Source: Stomoxys calcitrans
Lineage: Eukaryota > Arthropoda > Insecta > Diptera > Muscidae
Length of the DNA stretch: 64,000 nucleotides
Assembly (NCBI RefSeq): GCF_963082655.1
Contig: NC_081554.1
Span: forward strand, 99,831,273 to 99,895,272
Direction: 5' to 3'
Part shown: piece by piece, positions 22,861 through 34,537 of the stretch
Numbering within the stretch: the stretch's first letter is position 1
Layout of the letters: each line of letters begins with the position of its first letter
Translations under genes and position numbers: made by a program
The notes under the pieces: generated by a model
What the model was told of the DNA's origin: nothing
What the model saw: only the letters and a program-made list of their open reading frames with translations
Databases searched by the model: none

Positions 22861-24286
22861 CGTTATTAATAATAAAAAAAATAAATTTGTTCTACCTCCC
22901 AACAAATCCGTTGATTGTTCCGCATGCAGTGGGCGCAATTTTAAAGAAATAAAAAAATCATATAAAATTCATTTATAATTTGAATTATGCATATAAAGTT
23001 TGACTTCTTCAATGAAACTGACCTTTGAGAACGCGGTGGTGGGGAAAGGCGCGAACATGTTTGAATCTAAGTATTATTTTTAAGCAACGTTCAACTAAGG
23101 TAATATGCCATTATTTTTTGACAACTACCATGCTTAGGCATAAGTACTTGTGTTTGTATGCTTGTGCGGCCAATCGCCGCGCCGCCATGTAAAAGTAATT
23201 AGAAACGATGCTTAAAAATAAGTAATCATTAGTTTTTGAAAGAGCTTACTTTTCTGGTTTTTTTCCTTTAACGCATTTCCTTATTTAAGTTGGGTATTTT
23301 CACTGCTAAAAGATTTTTTGGAAGAACATTAATAATTCAAAAAGTAAATTTTAAAATTTTTTTAAAAATATTCACTGTGCCCAGCACTAAGGTCAAAGCC
23401 TACAGCCTACATTTCTACTAGAATCAACGCTGCTTGTTATTGACTGATAGGTTCTATCCTATCAATTGCCTTCAATACTGTATTGGTAATAAAGAAATTC
23501 TAAGGAAATGACGAAATATTTTTATTTGAAATAATTATTTTAAAATGTAAGTTATTCTGGGCGATTCGGTCTTTAAAGAAAATGTCATTAACTCATTAAA
23601 TACGAATGGGTAGAAAATTAAGCAAGAATGGAGCTGTCGTAGAAAAATGCCAGCTCGAGCTAAAGAGGTTTCGTAATGAAATTTGGTTAATTTAATTTTT
23701 TTAATTTTAAATTTTTAATTTTTATTTAATTTAAATTTTTTTTTTTTTTTGGTTAATTTAGTTAAAAACAATTTTCCCGTGATATAAAGTCATGCTTCGG
23801 GGGAAATTGGCTAGTCGAAAATCGCCAATTTATAACATCCAAATGTATCCATCACCATTTTTTCTTAAAATTCTTAGGAGTAAGATTTCTGGAATCCATT
23901 TTAGACACTTGTTAGATTTGATGTATATAAAAAAAAATATAAATTTTTGGCGATTAGCCAGCAGGTGCTATTATATGTTAATGTAATTAAATCCAGCTTT
24001 CTGCGCTAAATGGTTATAAAACATAAAAAAAGGTTTCTTTATATTGTAAATACATAAAACGTTTTTTTTTTAATTTTTTGTTTTAATAATTTTTTTTGAA
24101 AATAATTTCCAAGATGCCAGATCCTGACAAACATTTTGGCTTTAGACAATACTTCATTGAAGCTTTGCCTTTAGAAAAAAATATCTTTCAAATTTAAATT
24201 TAACATAGAAAAAATTCATTTTATATTGTGATTTTTCATTTGTTTTTGTTTCATTTGGACAGAAAGCATAACAAAAAAAAATTTAA
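22860..24286. other. AT-rich unassigned stretch
   Basis: No gene or element end recognised. Notable pieces are a short inverted repeat (TTATTTTTAAGCA near 23072 and TGCTTAAAAATAA near 23209) around a CGCCGCGCCGCC core, possibly a small MITE, and a low-complexity AATTTTTAATTT tract at 23690-23765. The ORF at 23792-23986 is unsupported. Confidence 0.35.
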
Positions 24287-25139
24287 CAAGTAAAAGCGTG
24301 TTAAGTTCGGCCGGGCCGAATCTTATATACCCTCCACCATGGATCGCATTTGTCGAGTTCTTTTCCCGGCATCTCTTCTTAGGCTAAAAAGGATATAAGA
24401 AAAGATTTGCTCTGCTATTAGAGCGATATCAAGATATGGTCCGATTTGGACCACAATTAAATTATATGTTGGAGACCTGTGTAAAATGTCAGCCAATTCG
24501 AATAAGAATTGGGCCCTTTGGGGCTCAAGAAGTAAAATAGGGAGATCGATTTATATGGGATCTATATCGAGCTATAGACCGATGCAGACCATAATAAACA
24601 CGTATGTTGATGGTCATTAGAGGATCCGTCGTACAAAATTTCAGGCAAATCGGATAATAATTGCGACCTCTAGAGGCTCAAGAAGTCAAGATCCCAGATC
24701 GGTTTATATGGCAGCTATATCAGGTTGTGAACCGATTTGAACCATACTTGGCACAGTTTTTGGATATCATAACAAAATACTTCGTACAAAATTTCATCCC
24801 AATCGGATAAGAATTGCACACTCTAGAGGCTCAAGAAGTCAAGACCCAAGATCGGTTTATATGGCAGCTATATCAAAACATGGACCAATATGGCCCATTT
24901 ACAACACCAACCGACCTACACTAATGCAAAATTTCAAGCGGCTAGCTTTACTCCTTCGGAAGTTAGCGTGCTTTCGAAAGACAGACAGACCGACGGACAT
25001 GGCTAGATCGACATAAAATGTCGCGACGATCAAGAATATATATACTTTAAAGGGTCTCAGACGAATATTTCGAGTAGTTACAAACAGAATGACGAAATTA
25101 GTATGCCCCCATACTATGGTGGAGGGTACAAAAATGTTA
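24287..25139 (-). mobile_element. HINE-A element, short version
   Basis: 3' end: ACAAGTAAAAGCGTGTTAAG with hairpin TTCGGCCGGGCCGAA. It has only about two units. 5' end: AAGACAGACAGACCGACGG, CGACATAAAATGTCG, ATATATATACTTTAAAGGG and ATGGTGGAGGGTACAAAAA. It shares the head section (CGAGTTCTTTTCCCGGCATC) with 14826 and 57517. Confidence 0.85.
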
Positions 25140-25387
25140 AATCAAAATGTAGTACCGCAAAATGCTTTGAGCAGGCACAAAAATTTTTATTGCAAGGTAG
25201 GCTGGGCAAAAGTTTGTCTTTAGAAAATTAAAAAATTTTGCATTGAAAAAAAATCTTAAGAAAAAATCATGAAATTGTAGTCTTTAGAAACATTTTTATT
25301 GAAATTTTGTCTTTTAAATTTTTTCTATGGGCAAAATCCTTTATGAAGGGCGGGGGTCTCGGGCATAAGGCACTCTCCTCCCGGCTA
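25140..25387. repeat. AT-rich relic with TTGAAATTTTGTCTTTA words
   Basis: Imperfect repeats of AAATTTTTATTGAAATTTTG / GTCTTTAGAAAATT, then a GC-rich phrase GGCGGGGGTCTCGGGC and CCCGGCTACGCCCCTGGC. It resembles the debris of a non-autonomous element but I see no second copy in this window. Confidence 0.3.
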
Positions 25388-25962
25388 CGCCCCTGGCTAT
25401 CATATAGACCTATCTGCTGATTTAGGGTCTTAAGCCCACAAAAGCTTGCAATTATTATCCGATTGCATTTATAACCCAATTTCGCTGAAACTTGAAATAG
25501 TGAGATGATTGAAGCCTTCCGTCATCACATCTAAAAATGGTCCAGATCGGACAATATTTAGATATAGCTGCCATATAGAACGAACTATCGATTCGGTATC
25601 TTAAAGCCATCAAAAGCCGCTATTATTATCCAATTTCGTTGAAATTTGAAATAGTCAGTTGATGAAAGCCTTCTGATATCCGATTCAAATATGGTTCGGT
25701 CTTTATCCTGATATAGCTGCCATATAGAGACCGATCTTCCAATTTAGGGTCTTAATCCCATAAAAAGCGGATTTGTTGAAGCTGTGACTTGTACAATATA
25801 AATATTTTCGGGACCTAAATGAAATATTATCCATACCAGCTCCCATTTGCATATTATTATGCAAATGGTAGTGAAATTGTTATAAAAGAGGATGATTAAT
25901 TTATCCATGTTGGTGGGTATTCAAAGTTCGGCACGGCCAAACAAAGCACGTTTTTACTTTTT
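25388..25962 (+). mobile_element. HINE-B element, 5' end missing
   Basis: Three units (GCTATCATATAGACCTATC, GATATAGCTGCCATATAGAA, GATATAGCTGCCATATAGAG). 3' end: TTGGTGGGTATTCAAAG, hairpin TTCGGCACGGCCAAA and GCACGTTTTTACTTTTT. The microsatellite side is absent. Confidence 0.65.
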
Positions 25963-26779
25963 TCATATTCGTTTCCTGCTGCTGTCTTCTATGTACATAT
26001 CGGACATGTGGTACCTTGGAAAAAGTTATTTAAGTTACGTAACTACCTTGCCCTAGTACGTGCACAAGGACTAAAATTCATCGGTAATTAGAAGCAAAAA
26101 CAAAACTGGAACTTCCTTAATCTTAATAATTTGAACCAAAACTTTATCAGCGTTTTCAAAGTTATGACAACGATGAATTATATTCATACAAAGATGTCTT
26201 ACTCCTTTCTATTCTTTGTTTTACATTGCTGAAGAACTACCTCAATCGTTATACCAGAGAAACTGATGTTTCCAAAGAAACTTTGGACAGCAACAATAAT
26301 GACCACTTTTTCGTAGGCAGTGTGCCATACTTAAGATACATGGATGCAAGTAAATGAATTTCGCATTCTTCTCTAAGAAGGAGGAGAAATATGACTCAAA
26401 TAAAGAAACCCCCACTGTGAATCCTATGGTACAACTTCACATTACCTTTAGCATCTCCTTACTAAAGCCATATAAATTAGATAAGTTCAGTCGTATTTGA
26501 TACGATTAATTATGGTTATGCCGTTTGATCTAAGGAGACATACATTTCCATCCAAGCTTAAGTTATGCCATTTATTCTCTAGAAGACAGAAACAATGTCG
26601 TTTTGGAGACTTAGATTATATGTGTATGTATCTATAAGTATTTCAATTTTCCATTTTGATGAAATGCCATACATTCATTCAGAGCAAATTTTTCTGCAAA
26701 AAAAGTACAGTTTTTTTTAAAAAAATTTATAAAAAAAATCTTTTCGCCCAAAAATTGGGGTTTCTTGCAGTTCAAGAAG
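25963..26779. other. Unassigned stretch
   Basis: No gene, element end or window repeat recognised. The ORF at 26656-26925 is opposite the LINE RNase H frame and is a shadow at its right half. Confidence 0.35.
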
Positions 26780-27265
26780 TCAAGAAGAAGAATTTGTATG
26801 TGCATTCATCGCCCACGCTCTTAACTCGGACTGCGTCGACCCGAAAGGCTTTGGGTCTACCAAGTTTATTGACGGCAGTCCTCTGGCCTTCACCGCCAAA
26901 TCGTTTACCCTTTCATTCCCCCTAACTCCATTATGGCCCGGCACCCAAACGATGCGGATTTTGCCATCCTCAGAGAAGGCGTTTATCTCCCTCTTACACT
27001 GCAAGACTGTTCGTAATCCTACCTTCCTTATTGTTATTGCCCTTATCGCCATTTTACTGTCCGTAAAGATGTTCACACCGACCTTCTCACATTAGCACCA
27101 CAACACCTCACGCATTCTGTGATCGCCCGGATCTCCACCTGCAGGACCATATTATGGTCAGACAGTCTAAAACAGATCTCAGTCCCTGGATTCACAATGT
27201 AGATCCCCATCCATCCGTGTAACATGATCTTCCACATGCCAATACTAGGGTTCCATCAATCCAGG
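26780..27265 (-). pseudogene. LINE-A RNase H domain fragment
   Basis: The minus-strand frame 27076-26780 (98 codons) reads 'VNIFTDSKMAIRAI'-like residues (catalytic Asp in FTDS), then 'IRIVWVPGHNGVRGNERVND', the conserved VPGH motif of non-LTR RNase H, then 'DPKPFGSTQSELRAW'. Upstream (to 27265) the frame is broken but continues the domain start ('CYTDGW' near 27225 with the first catalytic Asp). A RNase H between RT and a C-terminal zinc motif is typical of I/R1/LOA-group LINEs. It is truncated at both ends. Related 3' pieces are at 32022, 43083, 43797, 47905 and 61290. Confidence 0.8.
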
Positions 27266-27283
27266 AGTGCCCCTAAGAAGGAC

Positions 27284-27400
27284 GATTAAGAATACATATA
27301 TTTTATGGGGTCTTAGACATATATTTCGAGGTTTTATAAATGGAATGACGAAATTAGTATACCTCCATCCTATGGTGGAGGTATACAAATTTTTGGATTT
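27284..27400 (-). mobile_element. HINE 5'-terminal block only
   Basis: GACGATTAAGAATACATATA, TTTTATGGGGTCTTAGAC and CCTATGGTGGAGGTATACAAA: the last 110 bases of the HINE-A 5' side with no units, joined directly to LINE-A sequence. Confidence 0.65.
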
Positions 27401-28440
27401 GAACCCCTATATACACAAAATTACATGACATATAGAAACCAGATTTTACATGTACAGTAATTGGAATTCTCTCTAGCAAATTGCATCTTTAAATTTGCAT
27501 TACGAATATGTTGAGTTTGGCATTTTTGCTCTCGGCTGTGACCTAACCTAACATTCAAAGATGGTATTTTACCTTCTTGGCCATAATCGTGACATCAATA
27601 AAAATCCGACAATTGCGACAATCATTGCTTGACAGGCTGAGTTTCATTACGCATATCTTATGTGGTCATCCAAACGGAAAATACAGTCAAGTTTAATTGT
27701 CGCCATTAACAAGGAGTGTCGTTAACAACATGTGATTGTCGTGGCGGTTGTTGTTGGTACTCTTGGTAAAATAAAATTCGGTTCACGATATTAATTTACG
27801 AACATATTCTGCACCATTAATGTCATTATTTATCCACTGTCCCATATTGGAGCATTGGGCGACTACGACATTTCTTCACAACTCGCCTAGGCATTGATTA
27901 ATACGAATAATTTCCGGTAATAAAATCAAAGTGTAAAATTATAATTTCGATCAGTTAACCATGAAAAGGCTACAACAGCCTGATTGTAAGCTCTCGTGCA
28001 TTGGGTGGTGGTGTGTGTGCATTTTTAATTGTAATTGTATCCAATTAAAATGTCACTCCTTCGAGAGATATTGAAGAGCAGCAGCAAAGCTACACACAAA
28101 AAAGTAGGAGAATTTCGATTTTTACTCAATATTGATTTGAAAGCAACCATTTGTTAGTGCCTAGATTAAGAAGGCGACACTAGATCTAACCACAGCCCTA
28201 AAGAGACTTGCCAGGTCCTCAAATTAAGAAGTCGGGAAATTCTATACTATAAGTCGAGAATATTATAAGTCTCCAAAACGCAAGTTTTATTTACAAAATC
28301 CAATTAAATTTCCAACAAAAAAAATTGAAAACGGGCTAATTTTGGCCAAGCAGAATATTGAGTCCCCACACCATGGATTCTTCTAAAAATGTATGTATAT
28401 ATTCTAAACAGACTCCCACAGATTATTTAAGTCCATTGTG
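27401..28440. other. Unassigned, largely unique stretch
   Basis: No ORF of note and little shared with the rest of the window. A weak HINE 3'-end resemblance appears at 28330-28375 (CGGGCTAATTTTGGCC, CCCACACCATGGATTC). Base composition is balanced between 27580 and 28080, as expected of ordinary host intergenic or intronic DNA. Confidence 0.35.
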
Positions 28441-28462
28441 ATACCACAGTAGTAACAAACCA

Positions 28463-28548
28463 GGCCTCCAGTGGGAATTGAACGCAGGACACCCGCACTG
28501 GTAATCTGAGCCCGCTACCAACTCGGTTACAAGGGCGGCCCCTGGTAC
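28463..28548 (-). mobile_element. tRNA-like sequence (SINE head)
   Basis: On the minus strand, TTGTAACCGAGTTGGTA resembles an A box and GCGTTCAATTCCC a B box at tRNA spacing, between GGGGCCGCCC and CACTGGAGGCC. The arms do not pair into a clean acceptor stem, so a SINE head or tRNA pseudogene is more likely than a tRNA gene. Confidence 0.5.
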
Positions 28549-28554
28549 TTAAAT

Positions 28555-29040
28555 GGACGTGTTTGGATTCAGGCTGTGGAATCAGGAGATCACTTTACAT
28601 GGGGCTATATCTATTTACTGACCTTTCGAAGCATACAAATACTTCACATTCCAAATATCAATCAAATCGGATAAAAATAAAGGCTTCTAGAGACTCATAT
28701 AGTCAAGTCCATTTAATTGGTAACTATATCCAAATCTGAATTCATGGGTATCAAGCGGATATATTCATTCGTACAAACGCTATCGTGATTTTGGGAGAAT
28801 GGCGTCCAGGATATCAGATAGAAACCTTATCTTTGTGCCTCCAAAGGGTAACATTGTGAATAGGGTCGACATGGTGGCACTGATTTGGAAGGGTCTTATA
28901 AAACTCATCGTTCTAAACTTTAAGGAAGACGGATGAAAGATACGACTATCCAAAGTTTCAGTCCGATAGCATTATTTGTGAAACGAGTAGTGTCCTTAAA
29001 GCAAACAGACAGACACACGCACGGATAAACGGATTTGACT
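28555..29040 (-). mobile_element. Diverged HINE relic
   Basis: Decayed units (CAAATCGGATAAAAATAAAGG, CTAGAGACTCATATAGTCAAG) and a remnant microsatellite AACAGACAGACACACGCACGG at about 29003-29022. Neither terminus is recognisable. Confidence 0.45.
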
Positions 29041-29261
29041 TTTGTATTTCAAATTTACCAATTTGATTGCATCGTATTTATACTTCAGATTTATTCAATA
29101 TTTTTGATTTTCCAAAATTTTCCCATATTTTTCGAAAAGTCGAAAGTCGGGATATTCACACAAAGTCGGGATAATTCCGACCATTTGGCAAACCTAGACT
29201 TAATACTGCAGATTTGGCCATGAACATTCCATCAAGGAATAACGGTTAGTTTTACGATCTC

Positions 29262-31112
29262 AGCCCTTATACTTACTTTATTTAATTTGACCATTACAGA
29301 AAATGTATTCCTCTAGCCGAACGTAGAATAGATGCCCAAGTGCCTCAATCTTCTGCACTTCTTATCCAATATCTGACACCCAGTTTCGAGATGTTGCTCT
29401 CCACTTGGTCACGCCATCGAAGTTTTGGTTTTCCCCTTTTAATCAATTCTGCCGAATAATCCAACGCAAACGTTGATATTTTTATGCATTTAACTATGCT
29501 ATCATCGTCATGCAGCTCGTAGATCATATGACGCATATATTCTCCATTAACGCAACTGGTCCATATATTTTAAGAAGAATTTTTTCTCTCAAACACTTCA
29601 AGTATTGACTTATCTACTTTCGCCTCATCTGCTCTGCTTCGGAGTCATACAACAGCACGGGTAGTATCAATGTCTTGTATAGTGTAATTTTTGTCTGTCG
29701 AGAGGTAGCTATTTTGGACTGAGCAAGTAGATAAAGAGCAAATCTACTTGCTCAGTCCAAAATAGCATCTACTCGCTCAGTCCAAAATAGCATAGCCAAT
29801 ATTATCCTTCGCTTTATTTCAAAACTTATGTGGTATCACAATGGGCGGATACGTCTAAATGAGTCTGATGGCAGGCTGGCACTCAAACCTAACCTATTTC
29901 AAAACTTGTGTCGCTTGTTTCGTTTACGGCGGTGCCGAGGTTGATAAGGTTGTTGAATATCTCAAAGTTGTAGTTCGCAACTTTCTCCATTTTCTTTACC
30001 TGGTAGCTGATATCACCCACTTTATCTTATCTCCTTTTACTGCCAGTCCCATTTTCACTGATTCCCTTTCAATTTTTTCAAAGGTTGCAGTTACGACCTA
30101 TGATGTCGATGTCCTCGGCATAGGCGAGTAGCATTTGTCATCTTGTGAGTTGTGTGCCACACGTATCTATTCACATCTCCATTTCGTATAATCTTCTCCA
30201 GCAGGATATTTAAGAGATCACACGATAGGCTGTCTTCCTGTCTGAAACCATATCCATATCCTCAGCACACTATCTGTATCTGTTACCTGATTTCCTTCTT
30301 TGTCTCTGCAGGAGGATGTGCCTGTAGCAAAGCCATCAGTTTGATGGTTAATTCTTTGCTAGAATTTTCAGACTTTATTCAGGCTCCTGAACATCTCGAT
30401 TCGCTCACACTCACGTCTATCCATTTCCCTCTTCTGCTTGCGGAAGAGACGTTCCTACTCTCTGCTTTTCTCCTGATACCACTCCTTCATATGGCGCGTT
30501 GCTACTGATTGTTATATTGCCCTGCATGCCGCATTCTTGGTTTCAGTAGCTTTTTGACACTCCTGTTCGTCCCAAGGGTTCTTTGGGGAGGCTTTTGGTA
30601 CCCAAGAACGGATGTTGTGGCTATTTTCATGAAGTGGGCAATGGGTTGCCATTGCGCTGCTATACTATCGGGACAGAGAGTGCCTTCTTCAAGCAATTGG
30701 ATTCTGTTTGTAGCTTTCCGACGTCTAGCTTCCATTCAGATTCGGATCGATCATATATAACACGCTGGTTGAATGCCTTCCATCTATCATAACATGATCT
30801 ATTTGGTTTCTCGTGCTTTGATCTGGTGACATCAATGTGGCCGTGTGAATCCTTCGATGTTGAAATCTGGTGCTGCCAACTACCAAGTTCTTCGTCGCGG
30901 CGAAGTCTATTAGCCTCAATTCATTATAAGTTTCTTCGTGCAGGCCTAATTTTCCGATTGTTGGACCAAAGATATTTTCCTTCCCTATTTTCGCATTAAT
31001 ATCTCCCAGAACGATTTAAATATCACGGGTGAGGTAGCGGTCATATTTTGTTTTTTAGGCGCTCGTAGAAAATATCCTTGGTCTGCTCGTGCTTGCCTTC
31101 CGTCGGGACATG
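29262..31112 (-). pseudogene. RTE-clade LINE, endonuclease and RT fragments
   Basis: Minus strand, 5' to 3'. Endonuclease C-terminal half (about 31110-30725): 'IVLGDINAKIG', 'GPTIGKLGLHEET', 'LRLIDFAATKNLVVGSTRF', 'RNQIDHVMIDGRH'. RT palm (about 30280-30080): 'RQEDSLSCDLLNILLEK' and 'AYAEDIDIIGR', where the family has YADD, so a catalytic Asp is replaced by Glu. C-terminal tail (29536-29345): 'KRGKPKLRWRDQVE'. These are the landmarks of RTE elements, whose product nicks target DNA and reverse transcribes its own RNA. The fingers region between endonuclease and palm is largely missing and stops are frequent, so it is dead. A second endonuclease scrap is at 626-815. Confidence 0.8.
29708..29791. 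repeat. Perfect 25-bp hairpin plus a direct third copy
   Basis: 29708-29732 and 29742-29766 are perfect reverse complements separated by 9 bases. 29767-29791 repeats the second arm with one change (CTTGC to CTCGC). The core word is ATTTTGGACTGAG. It sits inside the RTE fragment, so it is a local templated duplication and not part of the element's normal structure. Confidence 0.85.
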
Positions 31113-31203
31113 GTCGCCCAAGTGCGGGCATTGGTCAAGTCTCCGTGACTTGTTTGGCTAAGACAAAACGCATTGCGTACTACGGATCATAGCCGTCTTT
31201 TCC

Positions 31204-31576
31204 AAGATTGGAAGACTAGGATAGACATATATCCTCATATTGGCCATCAGGCGGTGCAGTGGCGGAACGCTCAATACCGCCTAACGGACAGGGACCCACG
31301 ACGAGACAATCACCGACTCTCTCAATGTTGGGAAGACTAGGATAAGCAAAGATCTTAATACTAAAACATCAGGCAGTGCAGGGGCGAGAGACTAAACATA
31401 GCCTTACCAACAGGGACCCGACGACGGAACCATCAACGACTTTCTCGAGATTTGGAAGACTAGGAAGGATAAAGATCCTAATATTAAAACATCAGGCAGT
31501 GCAGTGAAAGGAAACTCAATGCAGCATAAAGAACAAATAGCAGACGACATCTAATGGACGACCAATGATTGAAGTC
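31204..31576 (+). repeat. Three tandem 121-123-bp units (LINE 5' region)
   Basis: GGAAGACTAGG recurs at 31210, 31331 and 31454 (steps of 121 and 123). Each unit also contains CATCAGGCGGTGCAG / CATCAGGCAGTGCAG and CAGGGACCC. The array ends just upstream of a frame resembling the start of a LINE endonuclease (31565). Tandem 5' monomers of this kind are known as promoter-bearing 5' UTR repeats in some LINEs; that role here is inference. Confidence 0.75.
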
Positions 31577-31752
31577 ATCCAGATAAACCTCCACCTGAGC
31601 GAGACAGCTGCTCACGCTGATGGAGAAAATCAACAAGGGAAAGATTCATATTGTCTTAATTCAGGTGCTATGGACGACCCGGAACAAAGTTTCTGGACTG
31701 AACCATATTCAAATGACACATTTATAGGTGATGTTAATGGATATTCATAAGA
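31565..31752 (+). pseudogene. LINE ORF2 N-terminus fragment (endonuclease start)
   Basis: The frame begins 'MIEVIQINLHLSETAAHA', which fits the 'I.VLQINLHHSEAA.AAL' opening of the apurinic endonuclease of I/R1-type LINEs (the Gln-Ile-Asn motif). Similarity is lost after about 30 codons and the frame stops at 31750. It lies immediately downstream of the tandem units, as a 5'-end fragment should. Confidence 0.55.
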
Positions 31753-32021
31753 AAATATAATATTCGCCACACTTTTTTTACAGATCTAGAATTCATCCTA
31801 ACGGTTTGCATTTTATTTTGCTGATTTTCGCAAAACTTTTAATCGAATGTTAGAATTTCCTTATTAAACCAAGATTCCCATATTATTTTTTGATGATCAA
31901 CCAAGCTATGAATTGAAAGAACTTGAATGAAGGTTTTGCTTTCTTTCGAGTTTGTACCGGACATTTGATTGTTCAGCGCACATTCATTCAACTCGGTGCA
32001 CACGCACTTTAAATAACGACA

Positions 32022-32395
32022 AGGTTAGGTTATGTTAAAAAGAGGGTGCGGATATTAACCTGCCCCATCAGCTTGTTGTGCGCTCTAAATACAAAAAAGT
32101 AACCTCGAAAAATAAAATCGAAGACAGGAACTCCGTGCTACTAACAAAATTGTTTTTCATACCACGCCCCTAAGTTGGTTCATGTTTGATATTGCGTCCC
32201 CACCTAAGTGCTGGTGGCTGTTGGCAGCGACAGCCGAGCAATGATATAGGAAATGCGCGTTCATGTTTCATTCGCCTTCTTCGCAGACGGCCTTAACTCG
32301 GGTTCAATCGACCCGAAAGGCTTCGGGTTAACCAACTTTACCCCTTTCATTACCCCTTACTCCGTTATGGCCCGGCAGCTAACGATGCGGAAAAA
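32022..32395 (-). pseudogene. LINE-A 3' end (RNase H tail, C-terminus, 3' UTR)
   Basis: Minus strand: a piece encoding 'NPKPFGSI..ELRPSAKKAN'-like residues (about 32290-32345), the C-terminal 'GGDAISNMNQLRG'-like piece (about 32160-32210), then a 3' UTR with GAGCGCACAACAAGC and a tail AACATAACCTAACCTT at 32022-32037. An internal deletion removes most of the zinc-motif region. The same 3' UTR recurs at 43230, 43880 and 47915. Confidence 0.65.
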
Positions 32396-32644
32396 ACTTA
32401 GTTGAAATTAGTTTGCCAATTTTAATCCTTTTGGATAAATTTTGATTAAAATAAGATAAGGATGATAGTTGTACTCATTTGTAATTAGTGGAAAATAGTT
32501 CATAAATTTGGGTTTGGGAAGTCATTTTACTTGACCAAATTTCTTTTCCACAAGTTAAATATTCCTACAGCAAACAACGTTTTTATTTACCCAATAAAAA
32601 CACGTTGAGTAGTATTGTAAAAATTTAATTCAAAGAAACGGCAG

Positions 32645-34343
32645 AAACGGCTGAACCGATTTTCTTGAAATTTTCACAGATGGTGCATAATGATCCCGTG
32701 GTGAAAATAGGCTACTAAATTTTTTGATATCTGAAGGGGAGGCGGACCCTCCCCCTTACCCTAATTTTCAGAAACGCCAGATCTCGGAGACGGGTGGTGC
32801 GAACTAAGCGAAATTTTGTGTGCTCTCATATAGTACCCTAAAAATAAAAATTTGGTATCCAAATTTCGCAGGGAGTACCTATTGGGACCGCCCCACCCTA
32901 AAACCTACCAAACATATATTTAGACAAATCACGACAATATGGGACTCTAATGAAAGGTATTGAGGATAAGAAAACGTATCTGATATCTAATTGTCGGACC
33001 AAGTGCTAGGGGGACCACCCCAAACCCCAAAACACCCCTTAATCGCACATATTTACCAACCATGGCAATATGGGCCTCAAATGAAAGGTATTTGCGAGTA
33101 AAATACGAATCTGATATCCAAATGTGGGACCACGCTTCTGGGGGTCCACTTCTTTCCCAAAACACCCCCCAAACAGGACTTATTTACTGACCATGGGAAT
33201 ATGGGGCTTAAATAAAAGGTATTTGAGTGCAGAATTAGAATCTGATATCCAAATATGGGACCAAGTGCTTGGGGGCCGCCTCTCACCCAAACCTTCCCCA
33301 AAAGTGACAAATTTACGACCATAGCAATATGGGACTCAAATGAAAGGTCTTTGGAAGTAAAGCACGAATTTGATATCAATATTCGGGAAAAGTGTTTATG
33401 GGGCCACCCCACCCCCACAACACAACCCAACCCCCAAAACAACTCTAAACCGGACATATACCGATCATGGCAATATGGGACTCAAATGAAAGGTATTTGC
33501 GAGTAGAATACGAATCTGATATCCCCCCAAACAGGACTTATTTACTGACCATGGGAATATGGGGCTTAAATAAAAGGTATTTGAGTGCAGAATTAGAATC
33601 TGATATCCAAATATGGGACCAAGTTTTGGGGGGCCGCCTTTCCCCCAAAACCTCCCCCAAAGGGGACAAATTTACGACCATAGCCATATGGGGTTCAAAT
33701 GAAAGGTATTTGGATGTAAAGCACGAATCTGATATCAATATTCGGGAAAATTTTCGGGAATTTTCTGACTATTGCAATATGAGGCTCAAATAAGAGGGTT
33801 TTTAAAGTGGAACACAATCCGATATATATTTTCAAGGCCAACACACTGCGTGGCCGCCCATCCCCCAAAACACCCCCCAAGCCTGCCATGTTTGCAGACT
33901 ATGGAAATATGGGGCTCAAATTAAAGGTTTTTGGGAGTAGACCACATATCTGTTATCAACATTAGGGACCAACTGTCTAGGGGACGTCCCACCACCATAA
34001 CAACCCCCAAATAGGACGTATTTGCTCACTAAGACAATTTGGGTCGTAAAGAGAGTGGAACTAAATATTTATAGTTTTTAGGGCCAATACCCCAAACCGG
34101 ACATATATGCTGACTTTTGCAATAAGGAGTTTAAATGAGATTTGAAAACGAATTTGATATCTACTTTTGAGGCCAATGGCAACATGGGGTTCAAATAAAT
34201 GATATATAGATATATGAGAATAGAGCACGTTGGTGATATATTTCACTAAAAAATCTTTAATTGTCGAAAATAAATATTCCAAGGAAACTTTTGTTCCATA
34301 TAAAGTAAAAGAAGGCGCAGCGGAGCGGGCCCGGGTCAGCTAG
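32645..34343 (+). mobile_element. Non-autonomous Helitron, 5' truncated
   Basis: Begins at AAACGGCTGAACCGATTTTC without the terminal TC segment found at 38109, then runs nearly identically to that copy for the first 500 bp. About ten units of roughly 130 bp ('CAATATGGGGCTCAAATGAA', 'GAATCTGATATCCAAATATG', 'CCCCCAAAACACCCCCC') follow. The 3' end has GGCGCAGCGGAGCGGGCCC, GGGTCAGCTAG, then T. A 100-bp block (33165-33264) is repeated almost exactly at 33524-33622. ORFs on both strands (33077-33457, 33255-33506, 33467-33793 and others) are unit shadows. Confidence 0.8.
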
Positions 34344-34537
34344 TGCAATTATAAAGTTGCGTTTTAAACAAGTTATTTGTCAGTCGTGCAATCATCACTC
34401 GAATAAAAACTTAGTTTATTATAATACACGCACGTTTGTGGCTCCATTTTGAATAGGATAATATATCCATGTTAGAAACCTAAAATAAAATGCTCTTAGA
34501 AACCTTAAAAGTTTATGACTGATACAAATTCTAATTT

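Noticed and set aside
28463..28548. Functional tRNA gene (also 4866-4940, 44561-44635, 59945-60015)
   Set aside because: A and B boxes are visible but acceptor and T stems do not pair cleanly, and SINE body or tail sequence follows in the better copies.
30152..30508. 118-codon plus-strand ORF
   Set aside because: It is antisense to the RTE reverse transcriptase (AYAEDIDIIGR frame) and has no motif of its own.
33077..33457. Long minus-strand ORF in the Helitron (and 38773-39063, 38717-39028, 33467-33793)
   Set aside because: Both strands are open in several frames because of G/C-rich tandem units with few stop codons. There is no Rep or helicase motif.
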